NCBI GenBank assembly: GCA_030867875.1
Contig: JAOWCC010000751.1
Span: forward strand, 1 to 64,000
DNA from: Actinernus sp. WN-2022
Lineage: Eukaryota; Cnidaria; Anthozoa; Actiniaria; Actinernidae
Direction of reading: 5' to 3'
Length of the DNA: 64,000 bases
In this document: piece after piece, positions 10,669 through 23,300 of the stretch
How positions within the stretch are numbered: the first letter of the stretch is position 1
Layout: each line of letters starts with the position of its first letter
Translations under genes and position numbers: made by a program
The notes under the pieces: model-generated
Seen by the model: only the letters and a program-made list of their open reading frames with translations
Database searches by the model: none
What the model was told of the DNA's origin: nothing

Positions 10669-10887
10669 TCCTATTTTATTCATAGTTAATATTAGTTTGA
10701 GATAATTATAGTCAGTTATTGTATAGTTAGATATAAGTTAGGTGTATGCGTTATTCAAATTATTCGATATTAACATTGTATACGTACTGATTAGATATTT
10801 TAACTATTCCTACATTTTATAATGTAATCGAAGGCCTGATGTTTTAACCGTGTATAAATAAAGTTATTACTTACTTACTTACTTACT
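9660..10887 (+). mobile_element. 5'-truncated L2/CR1-like LINE with (ACTT)n tail
   Basis: Contains the reverse-transcriptase C-terminal half (9675-10628), a 3' UTR and a terminal run of TTACTTACTTAC at 10864-10887 after ATAAATAAAGTTA. The 5' break lies just before the GIPQG motif at about 9670. A short 3' tandem tail in place of poly(A) fits L2/CR1-type LINEs. The remnants at 1487-1770 and 44010-44370 end with the same protein signature. Confidence 0.85.
9675..10628 (+). CDS. LINE reverse transcriptase, C-terminal part
   Basis: A 317-codon open frame beginning within the RT domain: GIPQGTILGPLLFILYINDL at residues 11-30, catalytic YADD at 42-45, then the thumb and the typical C-terminal segments KCLGVHIDEHLSW, YCSVVWGN, LQNRAVRIL and SFSYSGAVLWNSLP. 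The endonuclease domain and first RT motifs are missing, so the copy cannot replicate. No stop or shift within the retained part suggests recent insertion. The ATG used as start is not a natural start. Confidence 0.9.
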   Translation: MGENMALNTCGIPQGTILGPLLFILYINDLPNCLSHSQPRMYADDTHLTFASNDINHIDHELNQDLVRVSEWLVANKLTLNKSKTEYMLIGSRQRLSTFDRAPSLFIDGASINRVTSTKCLGVHIDEHLSWNVHIDKLSKKIASGIGALKRTRPFVPIETLLCIYNALVQPHFDYCSVVWGNCNKTLATKLQKLQNRAVRILTFSNYDANADDLFKKLGWRKLDNHRKFLTTTMVYKSLNGLAPEYLCSKFADRSSVSSYSLRDTEGKLAIPLPRTNFLKNSFSYSGAVLWNSLPVELRQANSLTRFKSHCSDFFNN

Positions 10888-11259
10888 GTTTGTATGGGAA
10901 TCCGATGCTGAATAATTTCCGTAAAATCGAATTTCTGAAATATTCACTCCCCCCCCTCCCCTCCCCTTTTTGCCCCTTCCCTCTATAACTCCCCTTTTTC
11001 AGTTGCCCATATTTTTATGAGGAGGATCAAAAAATTATGACTCTCCACCTTTCCACCCCTCCCCACTAAATTTCTGAGACACCATATTTGTGAATATGTG
11101 ACATCATTGCTGGGAACGAGGTTGACATCATTGATGTGTACAGTACATGCGCTATTTAGATAAACCGCTGACCAGTTGACACGTCAACTTTTCATCCACC
11201 ATCTTGGAAATCAGATTCTTGTTTTAAGAGCTGGATTTGTCTTCTTTTATCTATTAAGC
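10888..11259 (+). promoter_or_regulatory. Probable promoter and 5' UTR region of COPB1
   Basis: The 370 bp between the LINE tail and the COPB1 start codon. No TATA box is obvious; the block at 10940-11060 is C-rich with polypyrimidine runs. Stops in all frames upstream of 11260 support that ATG. Transcription start not determinable. Confidence 0.3.
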
Positions 11260-11353
11260 ATGACTACAGCAGCAGAACAACCATGTTACACTCTAATCAA
11301 TATTCAGAATGAATCGGAACCTCCGACGGAGCAGAAATTGAAAGACGATATTG
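11260..11353 (+). CDS. COPB1: COPB1 exon 1
   Basis: Residues 1-31 plus one base (phase 1). Start ATG 11260 followed by the conserved CYTLIN segment and SEPPTE; donor GTGAGT at 11354. Confidence 0.93.
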
Positions 11354-14300
11354 GTGAGTTTGAGAAGGATCGAAAACCAACCTAACTAGTAACTTAACTA
11401 AGGCTGAGTTGATTCCTAATAACGAATTTATGAATGTAAAATAACAGGATCAACTAAGAGAAAAGTTACAACTGATTAACCAATATATAAATAAACGGAT
11501 TAAATATCTCGATTTTCCGGGTTTCTTGGTGTTGCAGATCACCGGTATATACTTCATGGTAGTGTTTCGTTCTATATACAGTTTGGTCATGCTGGAGAAG
11601 ATGTATTAACGCTCCCTGCATAATCATTTCCTCAACTGTTTTACAGTATTATGCAGGGAGACTATATGGAACAAAACACTACCATGAAGTATATACCAGA
11701 TCACCACATGACATAAAACAAAGAAACTATTGAGTATTGTCTTCTAAAGCAAAACAATACCCTGAAATACAAAAAACCCTAACCCCAGAAACAATGAATT
11801 AAACAATGAAACTGCTACACCAAGAAGCACCCGATTTTACACAAACTATAAACCTCCTTCCCAACCGTATAATATTCACTACTCGTGCCAGGAGCGGTTC
11901 AATATCGGAATTGAATTGCTGCTGCCTGTGAAGATTACTATTATAAATTCCAAGTGAAATTTTGAGCTAATACTAATGGCATCATAAACTCTTGGTTTGG
12001 GTTCCCTGTGGTTGTAGTGTGCTATACTTAAAGCCCAGGGCCCGGTTCCTGAAAGCCCTATTAGCGCTAAACCTGGATTAACTCTCAACAAAACATATTA
12101 GTTGTCATGGTAATTAACTCTGGATTAGCGCTAATCGGGCTTTCAGGAACCGGGCCCAGGAGGGGGACTCTGGTATTAAAATGATGGGGTTGCTTGGCAG
12201 TCATTTTGAAAAATGACCCCTAAAAGTATGCATAAAATAAAGTAGGTTTTTAAAACCATAATATTTTTGAGCCCTAAAAGGTATGGGATCAATCCGGGTT
12301 TCTGGGAAAGGAAAATCAAGATTAGAAATCTGCATCACCTCCTTGCCCCATCAAACCTTCAACAAGATTACTCCGTAGTTTTACCCATAATTTAAAATCT
12401 GAAAGTGTTTAAACTTCATGTCTACTTGCCTACACATATCACAATAGAACTTTCCATAGCAATATTTTGTTTGATGGTACTTTTTCGTTCAAGTTAGATT
12501 GTTAGCTAAATGTAGTCAACAAAAACTTGTTTGCAGTCGTGCATTTTATTGTAAGAGAGAAAACTGGACACTAGAATGCTGCCATGTGTGCACAGAACAA
12601 AATCAAAACATGGAGCACAGTGAGAAGTTTTCCTTTTCTTCTGCTGTACGTGGGTTATCACATCTACAAGGACATCTGGAAGTCATATCGGGGAGAAACT
12701 GATTGCTCATAGAGATGGAAAATCAGTTCGACAAATTTACTGTTGAAGTACTGAACAGCGGCAAAACAGTTGGTCATCTACCACATTCACAAGTACTTTT
12801 CTCACTCACAGAGGAACTATAACTGTTGAAGTTACTGGGAAACGTCGACACTGCAAAAAGCTTTGCAGTAGAATGGAGATTCCGTGTCTGGTGACATTTT
12901 GTTGTTTGAGGAAAGTGACTGTTGACCGCTTAAAAGATCTTTTAACAAAGAAGATTTATTAACGGAAAGATCCGGAACAAGTAACAAACAAGAAACAGAC
13001 AACACAAATGGCTCTTTTAGGAACCACCAAGCTTTCGAATGTGATGATTAGTGATTCCTTTCTTTTTTTTGTTTTGTGTAGTGTTAATCAGTCAGACTTT
13101 GTTTTTTTTAAATGTTAATTTATGGAAATTTATTGAACTTTTATAGATGTTCTTGCAGATAAGTTGCACCCCCGTTTTGGGTAAAAAGGTGTGGCTTATC
13201 TGCGCTGCTGTTTACGGTATATAGGAGAAGAGAAATAACTGGGTCAAATTTGTAAAGTAAATAGATAGTACTCATATTCACAGTTCAAGGTAATTTGAAA
13301 ATAGCAGTATGCACCTTAACACAGCACGACGAAAAAAAAAAGCAAATCTCTAGGGAGCTACAAATCCAAATCTCTAGGGAGCTACAATCACAGACAATTG
13401 TTGAGACACTCGACAAAATACATGTAGTTATTATAATTATGAGAAGAAAAAAATACTGGCTGAAGCTTCACAAACCCCCCTTCCCCTTTCAATGTTGGTA
13501 ATGAATGAATTTCAAATTAAACGTGCACCTAAACCAACACTGAAGGGGGAGAGAGGGTTTATTTAAAGAATGGTCTCTAAAAGTGAGCAGTGTCCCAAGT
13601 CATTTTGTCAGACTGATTGTAGCCCGAGGTAGGAAGCTTAATTGTGAAGTAAATTACCTCTTTACCTGTTTTTTTTAGTACCAGTATTTTTGTTTACCTA
13701 CGAAAAGCAAGTTAAACAACTCGCTTCGCAACACAACGTGTGTACATTCTACAAGCTTAGTAACCAGGCATTCCTAAACAACATGCATAATAATGACTAG
13801 TAATACCTACTTATGTCTGACTCAATCATATCATTATTATTTATCATAACCATATAATTATTTGTATTAACTAACTCAACTTAATTTATATGTAAGTCTT
13901 AAATAGACACCGTATTTTTCTAAATAATTTATATGTAATGTAATTTTGAAAATATGTAAAGGCACCGTCTGCCACTGTCGGTTTTATAGTGCAACAAGCA
14001 TTACCGATTAAACATACAAATAAAGACAGATACAGATACATTCAATCTGAAGAGAGAACATTGAATGCCAGGACTTCAAAGTTGCGCTGGCAGTATTGAC
14101 TAACAATTACTCACAACCAGTACTGGCGAAGGTGCTGACAACTTTGCCTAAAAACTGTCTGCTAATAAATCGTTGAGGATGGAAAGAGTGAGTAATGTGA
14201 CTTTGCTTCAGTACAGAAGGAGGAATAGAGATAGCTATTTGCCTAAAATTTACAATTTTGTACATGTTCATGAACCACAACGTCTTGCACCAACGTCATA

Positions 14301-17300
14301 ATGTAATATTATTGAACAACCAGTGGCTAGCAGCTTCAAGGTACTCACCTAAGTGATGACCAATAACTCAATAAAATGTTCTTATTTTTTTTATTTTTGC
14401 ACCTGCACTTGTAACTAACTTAAAGTTTAATTTAAGATATTTGCAGTGAAGGCAAACCTTGTGAATAACCATACATAAATAACAATATATAAATAAAATT
14501 GATTGATCAGTCCAGGTCATTATGGTCAAATGTTTTAGTGACAAGTCGAGGGGAAGACTGTGATTTTCATGAGTTTAACAGTGCCAACCAGTTCAGAGTA
14601 TTGAGGAACAAGCTGTCTCCTTGTGATAAGATTTCATCGACTGTGTTTGTAATCCATAGCTGAACAGTACTGGTTGACATTGGTCAAACAAAGAACAGTG
14701 CACATTGTCTTCCCCTTGATTTGTCACTAAAACATGTTAAAAGTTACAATGTGTACATGTTTCTAAGAATCAACCTAAATTCCAATTTGAACCAGGAATT
14801 TGTTGAAGACTTAACTACAAACCACTGGCTTGGGAGACCCGGTAATGAAACTGTATCTGTAATTGATTCACAGAAAAAGGTGATGTTAGAATAAAGACTG
14901 AAACATTGAAGAAAGTTATTCAGTTAATTCTGAATGGTGAAAAGATGCCAACATTGCTGATGACAGTGATCAAGTTCTTGATGCCGCTACAAGATCACAC
15001 CATCAAAAAACTACTGCTGATCTTCTGGGAGATCATTCCCAAGACAGGAACGGATGGCAAACTCCTGCATGAGATGATTCTGGTGTGTGATGCATACAGA
15101 AAGGTTGGTATTGGGGCATATGAATTGTATTTACACATCGTGTGTAATGGGAGGCTGTATTGGCTGTTAGAAACTTTGTACATAATTATAATACTGAGCT
15201 CATGTGTAAAGCTGGAATAAGCAACAACAAATCCAACACATTAAAAGTGAACCTCCTTATTTATAGGATCTACAGCATCCAAATGAATTCATCAGGGGAT
15301 CAACACTGAGGTTTCTCTGTAAACTTAAGGTGAGAATGTGTTAATGTATCAGTAATTGGTCTGTTATGGAAAAGACAAAGAAATGGAATGAAGGAAAACG
15401 AGGAGAAACTAGCAACTTTTGCTATTTTCTCCTTAACCTGTGATATTCTCTCTTTAAAGGTACAGCTATTTAAAGCAACCTTATTTAATGTTGATAACTC
15501 ATGAACGTCTGATGAGACTGATAAACTTGAGGCCGGCATAGCATCTACACTTTAACATCCTTATCCGAGAAGACGTGAAGGTCTAAGCAATAGGCCCTTT
15601 GCAGCTAATAAATCACTGGTTGTACTGGAGAGCAAAACAATATCCATCTTCATTTATGTAAAGGCTGTACGATATCGGTATTGCTACATGTATTAGCAAA
15701 ACGTGTTTGTAAATGCTATTTTCAACCTCTAATCAATTGTCAATCTTTCTAAAACGGCGATTTTAAAGATAGCTTGCCATCAAGCATCCATGGCAATGCC
15801 TTTCCCATGGGGATTACAAGCTCAATTCATTTGTTAATGAAGTATTATATCAGCACGTGATTGTTAGCTGCAAAGGGCCTATTGTAGTTTGAGAATGTTA
15901 TTGTTTCACAAAGGCATGTGGACAATGTCTCTGTTTATTTTTTCAGGAGCCTGAACTCTTGGAGCCACTGATGCCTGCAATAAGGACTTGTTTAGAACAT
16001 AGGCACTCCTATGTCAGGCGCAATGCTGTTATGGCTATCTACACCATTTACAGGTACATGATCGTACTGTGTATATTGTAGTTCAAATATTTCATCTCAG
16101 TTTAAATAAATTTGAACAACTCTTGGAGCCACTGATGCCTGCAATAAGGACTTGTTTAGAACATAGGCACTCCTATGTCAGGCACAATGCTGTTATGGCT
16201 ATCTACACCATTTACAGGTACACTACTGACAGAAAGTAATGAAAGCGAATTTCGCCGAAATTCGCTCTTTGTTATATTCGAAATTTCGTACGAATGTTCG
16301 GAGATATTTCGATACGCAAGAAACGAATTTACCTCGAAATTTCGCACATCATTTCGAAGTTTCGAAGTAAAATTCGAATGGTTCGAAAATTCGTATTGAA
16401 ATTTCGAATAGCTCTGCTCGAAATTTCTCATTGGGAATGTACAATTCGTTGCGATACGTGGTAAGCGTGTAAACAAAGCAAAATCTAACGCAAAAACAAG
16501 AGTGCCGTGGACTCAAACCATTTTTCGCACCAGGTGGAAACTGTTCAGATACGCAAATGAAGTAAAATAAAAAACTTTCAAAACGTTTCATTCTGTAGCC
16601 ATCTCGATTTCTAAAAGAAAATTTAATCTGTAGAGAATATTTGGTGCGATCTCAAAGCAAAACAAACACTGCGGAGCTGAGTCATTGATTATTCAAATCA
16701 GTTCGCGAAAAATGTCACACTTCTGTGTCGCGGAATTCAAGACTCGGACCTCGTTACCTTTGAAAACGGATCTACATTAAATAAAAAGAACTCCAGAATG
16801 TTATGTTTAGTAGACGTTATAATTTGCAAGCAAAGTTGAGAAGCTTTGTGGTGATTTAAACTACAATGCAATAAAATCACACTTCCCGCGAAGTTCGCGG
16901 CACTCTTGTTGTGTGAAAAACCAGACAGTCAGTCTCCACGGCTCAAAGCACATGTCAACAGAGAATCTTTGTATCTCCAAAAAGCTGGCTTCAATTGAAA
17001 ACATACACAATTACTTCAACAAATATTCTGAAGGATTGGCAGATCTGAGTTGAAACTACAGAAGCTAAAGTTTATCAGATGCTCTAAAAAACACCAAACC
17101 AGCGCTGGGACGAACTGTTTCGTAACGCAATCCTGTATTTCGGTGACAGAATGCACAAATGTCAAGATTAGCGTTAGAACGTTTTTAGTCCTTCGTGAAA
17201 GCTCCAGAAGCTTTGATTGAGTATTAACGGATTGAGTGCACCGTTCGAACGGATTGCTTGAAACGTTCGAAAAGTTTGAAAAGTTCGATTGCTCGTTACC

Positions 17301-20300
17301 GAGATGTATTATTCACTTACATGTAATCTCACGGAAAGTTTGGATTTAAGGCTGCCTTTTTCGTTAATGAGCAAATGAGGATTGGGAATTAAGTTTCACA
17401 TCTTGCTGTACAATCGATTCGAAAATTCGATCCATCGTAATTTCGATTCAACATTTCGAATCGAAATTTCGCTCGAAATTTCGCCATGATGTTCGAAAGA
17501 GTGGAACGAAATTTCGAAGTTAAAGACAAAAGGCAAATCGAAATTTCTTTGAAATTTCGGAAACTGTTAAACTTCGAAGTATTTCTTCGAAATTCGATGA
17601 ATTTCGAAGAAATTCGCTTTCATAACTTTCTGTCAGTAGTGTACATGGTCGTACTGTGTACAATGTATATTGTAGTTCAAATATTTCATCTCAGTTTAAA
17701 TAATTTTGAACTAAGGGTAAGCAATTTTGAACTAGGGAAATTATTTTTGAACTAGGAACTAGGATTGTTTTTGGATTCACATAGTATTTTTTACCAGGAG
17801 TTATTTACTCTAGTCACTGTACCTACTGACCATCTGCCAACTAGTGCTTGCCAGAATGTATTTTTCCAATTGAATTTTATGTTCATACTGGGTTTGTGTC
17901 ATTAATTTCTGAGCAGTTTTAGTGAAATTCCAAGCTACATGTATTACATGGTTTTACTGCACATATGCAAATTTGGACTAGATTGTGGGGGACTGGATAC
18001 TAGTAGTTCAATCATGACATATTACGTCATTTCGAGAAAAAAACACTTTGAATTTAGTAGAGCAAGCGGTTCACAGGCTACCAAAGAATCAGTAGAATTA
18101 AAATTACTTCCAGAGAGTTTTGATTCATATAAAAATGAAAGAAAACTTGGAAGAGTAATGTTAGTAGTATTTACTTGAAAGGTCTACATCTTCTAAGAAA
18201 CAGCATAATTATATACACGTCGGGCTAGGATGGGTGTAAAATGTTTCATTTGAACATAATTATCTTTACCTTCTTTAATTCATTTGTCGTGTAAATTGGC
18301 ATCTGGGCTGGGACAGTTAAGGCAAAAAAAAATTATATTCATTTTGTGAGAAAATTGAAATTGATGACGTCATAGTAATAATAATAATAATGTCTTTATT
18401 CACCTAATAAAATATATATGAGATGTTACAATATTTAAGAATATAAATCGCAAAAATTTAACGCATGTAGCTCACAATTATGGACATACTAATTTATACT
18501 TTAAAATTAGCCTATTAATAAAGCTATTTTTGAAATGCTCGGTGTTTACTTTCGGCATGAAACAACTTTTTGACCTAAGAGGAATAGACGAATCCTTAAA
18601 CCTAGGTAGGAGTGTAAAAAGTGGGTGTGTCGAGTTATTGCTGATCTTATGAAATAGTTTTCTATCGGCTTTCTCTAAAAGTTGGTGAATAAGATATAAG
18701 TTTGACATATACCACCTCTTGTAGCATCTCTTGAAAAACATTGCACAGTTGATAAGTCCGCTTCACTCGCTCCATATACTGGTAGACAGTACATTATTTT
18801 CGGTAGCACGATGGATTTATACAGATGATCTACCTCTGCCTGTGTATATCCTTCCTTTCTTAGGCTCCTTATAACATACAAACATTTGTTGGCTTCTTGG
18901 AGTTTTTCTTTTACGTGGTAATTAAACTTACAATCTAACTGAAGCGTGATCCAGAGCACAGTGAGCTTTTCGTGTTGGTGAATATCATGCAGAACAGGAT
19001 AATTAGATGTATTCCCTTTCTTACTTAAAATTAATTCCTTGCACTTTGATGTGTTGCAACTCATTTTGTTTTCTTTAGTCCAATCCATAAATGCCTGCAA
19101 AGCTAATTCTGATTTATCTGGAGAGTCCTTAAGTACTGGAACTATAATAGTAGAATCGTCTGCATACTTGATTAAACTGGTGTCTATAGACCCATTCAAA
19201 AAATGGCGTCCAATTTAAAAAGCTATTGTCCTGTTAGCGTGAATACGAGACTAGTCAGTACACACAAAAGCTTTTGAACGTGTAAGCGAGGCTAGTCAGT
19301 CCTAAACAATAGTTAATTAAATTGGATGCCATTTTTCGAATGGGTCTATAAGCTCATTAATTTCTAAATCATTAAAAAATATATTAACCAAGTATTAGGT
19401 CCACTTACACTACCCTGTGTAGTTTCCTTATTTACGTTTTTCCAACTACATGTAATTCCGTTGCTGATAACTCTTTGTTTTCTACCCTCTAAAAAGCTAA
19501 TATACCAATTTATAATGTATGGATTTAGAGGACTATTTTTCAGCTTTTCTACTAGCAGATTGTGGTTAACATTGTCAAAGGCTTTTGAAAAGTTCATAGT
19601 AAAAAGCCTGGCAGCCTTAGTATTACTGTTATCTAAGATCTTCAAAAAATTGTGTTGCATTTTAAGTAGTGCATTAGTGCAACTGTCACCCGAACGGTAA
19701 GCAAACTGCAACTCGCTTAAGTAATTTTCAATGCTATTCTTACTAAACGTGTTGTACACGGTCCTTTCAAACACTTGTGCAATGATTGGGGTTACGTTTA
19801 TGCCTCTAAAATCCTGATACTCAACAGGGATGTCCACTTTTCGTAGCGGGTTAATGTTCGCTTTCTTCCATGCCTCCGGCCAAGTTTGAGTTGATAGCGA
19901 CAAATTCCACAATGATTCTATCACCGGAGTAAGGATTTCCGCATGTTCTTTCCATATGTTTAGTCAATCATAGTCTAGTCGATGATGTCAATACATAACC
20001 ATATTAAAAAGTTTAACATACAATATTTTATCACGTACAAGTCGCACCTTACATATAAGCTGCACCTCACATATAAGCCACACCCCTAACTTCAGCCTGA
20101 TAAACAGAATCTTGTTTTTCTCAAAAGGTTTAAGGAAAAAACCTTGTGTATAAGCCGCACCACAAAATTCAGTAAGAGTAGTCTTGTGTTCGAGTTCATA
20201 AATGCCTGTAATTGAAGCAAAAATTCTTCATATTAAGAGATCTTCATATCACAACAACGAATTGGTTACAACTTTCCTTGTCCTTTCTTGTGTATATTTT

Positions 20301-23300
20301 AACCTGCTGTCTTTAAATCACTTCAGAATTCTTCTGCTGTTGTTCCTCCATTAACCAACAACATATTTAAGGAACTTCATTCCTTTAAGCACACAAGAAA
20401 GTAAGATTTTCTGGCAAAACTATATGAGCACGTGTCTGAGTCCGTGGTCGCCATCTTGGATTTTCAAGGAGGCCTGGGGTGAGAGTTTTCTCGAACGTCC
20501 GATTGAGCGTGAGCTCCAAAGTTGAACATGAACTTGATGAGAATTATACTTTATTTGAAAATTTGAAGGCTTCCAAGACCAATTATGGCCTTTAACAACA
20601 CTAGGAACCATTCGAGGAGTTAGCAGAGAAGATGACAGGCAACTGGACAGCTAGTTTTCTTTGGAAAGCGAAGGAGAGGAGTTTGAGTAGAAATCTTGCT
20701 GACACTCGTGTTCTGTGAATTGTATGTGCCATTTCTATTGTTCATATGGCTTTGTTTACGGTCATTGCAAAAAACGTTTTCTGAAAACACTCACATATAA
20801 GCCACACCCCCAACTTTGTGGCAATTTTTTGTTACTTTAAAAATCTGAAAGTCAAAAAAGGTGCGGCTTATACATGATAAAATATGGTATTTATAATTTC
20901 TATAGCTGGTTTGAAGGAGCTTGTCAAGAGATGATGAAAGCCACAAACCGTTTCTCGATACGAGAAAAATGCAGATATCACATGTTGAGTGAATTATACA
21001 GGCCCCCCTGAACCAGACTTACAGTTCAAACAGACATGGAAATACTGTTGGTCGAAGTTGTGCTATGTTTGTGATTGAGTTAAGTAAACTCTTTTTATAT
21101 ATATAAGGCTAGATATTGTCGTTTTCGATTTTTGGATTTCAACCTCATGAAAATATTCGTGATTGTTAAATTATGACGTCACACATTGGATGATGTGACA
21201 GACAAGTTTTGTTGCATTACTTTGGATTGAAAAAGTTTTGAATGAAAGAATTTGATTCTCCTTATTCTCTGATAGCTTGGTGATATTTCTGACAAGGTAT
21301 CAGTACAATTTAGTACCAAACATGTGACAATAATTGATTAGATTTATATACTGAAATCTGGGGGTAACTTACCCTTTGACAGCAGGTTTGTGGATGAAAG
21401 ATATAATAATTTGGGCCTGGACCCGTCACCGCAAATGGTTGCTGTGTGTTTTAGGGACTCGAGGAGATAGTTTAAAAATTCATATCTAATTTATACAGTG
21501 GCGACAAACGCTTTTCAGTGTTGAAGACGTCTCAAGTATATCTATCAATTCCCAGGAACTCGACACAATATTTAAGAAAACATCAATATTATGACAATGT
21601 CGATTGTGACATCATCAATTTAAATTTTCTCACAAAATGAATATCAAAAAATTTGCCTTAACTGTCCCAGCCCAGATGTCAATTTTCATGATGAATGAAT
21701 TAAAGAAGGTGAAGATAATTATGTTCAAATGAAACATTTTACACCCATCCTAGACCGACATGATACATTGTAGTAAAAACAATGTTGATACCATTTAACA
21801 ACAAACATTGAACAAGAGTGATTGCAATAAAGCTGGAGCAGTTCCTAGAATAATACACATAATGTGTTGCCAGACCAATCCATTAAATATTTTATTTTCA
21901 TTTCTTTCTTGCATCTAACAGACTAAAAGAGTTTGTTTCATGGGTTGTCACTTGTGAGGATTAAACTAACCTGAGTATCAGTCCCTCTCTCCCTTCCTTT
22001 TCACCACCCCTTCCCCCCTAAGGAAGGAATGGCCGCTTGCTAAAAAGCCATATTCTGGACTTTTCCTTCATTGGTCAGAAAAACAAAAGAAACAGGATGT
22101 TGTATTCAAACATGACTTTGATTGACATAAACGGATTTTAATTAAAATCAAACAAATTAGACAAAAACATCAATCACATGTCTGGATTTTTTTCTTAAAA
22201 TGGGGTGGGAGGCGGAAAGCGACCATGGAAAGAATTGTGTCAGGCCCTCTTTCCCTTCCTTTCTTAGGGGGGAGGGGGTGATGAAAAGGAAGGGGGGAGG
22301 GACTGATACCCAGGTTAGCTGTAAAATATTAATTATTATCGCAAGTACAAAAAAATAAAACAATAGTTGCTAATTGACCAATCATAGCTGTCAAAATAAC
22401 TTAGTCATGTATTAAATGTACATTACATGACTGTACAACTTACAGTTTATTTATATCTATTTTCTCTTAAATCTTGACAACTACAGTTCTCGTCATGCTA
22501 AAAAAAAAAAATCTAAATACAGGCAACAATGTCAATTATAAATACAGGCAATAAGGTATATATCAATAAGTAGTTTATTTATTTATTTATTTATTTTAAA
22601 TTTGTAAACTATAGCTATTTTGTGTGTGTATGTTTGTTAGTTAATTCACCACTTTGATTTTCTTTCCATCTTGTAAAAAAAAATACTTGTAATATTGTAC
22701 TATCTCTACTGACCATAAGCCATTTAAGCCTCTGGCTTTGGCCTTTCTTCTGTACGTTCTCCCTTATAGTATTTGTAAATAAATTGAATTGAATTGAATT
22801 ACTGAACCTCCTTCTAGGAATTTTGACTTCCTAATTCCTGATGCCCCAGAACTAGTACACACTTTCCTGGAGCAGGAACAAGATGCATCGTGCAAACGGA
22901 ATGCATTCATGATGTTAATTCATGTGGACCAGGAGAGAGCATTAGATTACCTCAGCACCTGTATTGATCAAGTGAACACTTTTGGTGATATACTGCAGCT
23001 GGTTATTGTGGAACTTATTTACAAGGTATGACAGAGGCTATGCGTAGTAGTACATGTAACTGTGATTTTGTTACAAATTGCTTGCAATGAGCTCTTAGGA
23101 CTTACTCAATAGAATAATATGAGTCACAGACCAAAACTAACAAGTCCTGAAACCAAAAACAATGAATCTCTGAACAAGATTGAAATCAAAGTTTATCATA
23201 ATTGTAGTACTAAGTTATAGTTTATCATTTGCTACATGGTCAGTTTGGCAGGTCTTACGATTGCTTTGTGATGTATTGCAAGGGTGCATTTGTTTGGTAT

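Larger units (their letters stand above)
18217..21762. mobile_element. Long-terminal-inverted-repeat element, 3.5 kb with nested insertions
   Basis: Arms of about 155 bp (18217-18373 and 21607-21762) are inverted copies: GGATGGGTGTAAAATGTTTC, AACATAATTATCTT, GGGCTGGGACAGTTAAGGCA and ATTTTGTGAGAAAATT occur in both in mirrored order. Inside are a minus-strand LINE (18374-19980), itself broken by a MITE, and a 0.87-kb element (20021-20888). What is left, about 0.7 kb at 20890-21600, holds no recognisable coding sequence. Target duplication not resolved. Confidence 0.75.

Noticed and set aside
5399..10887. LTR retrotransposon or viral integration
   Set aside because: No long direct repeats, no gag, protease or integrase; RT types are Penelope-like and LINE.
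16156..16591. Frames in the TA-flanked element as a gene
   Set aside because: They follow the CGAAATTTCG repeats on both strands alike, which gives Phe/Glu/Ile-biased peptides on both strands.
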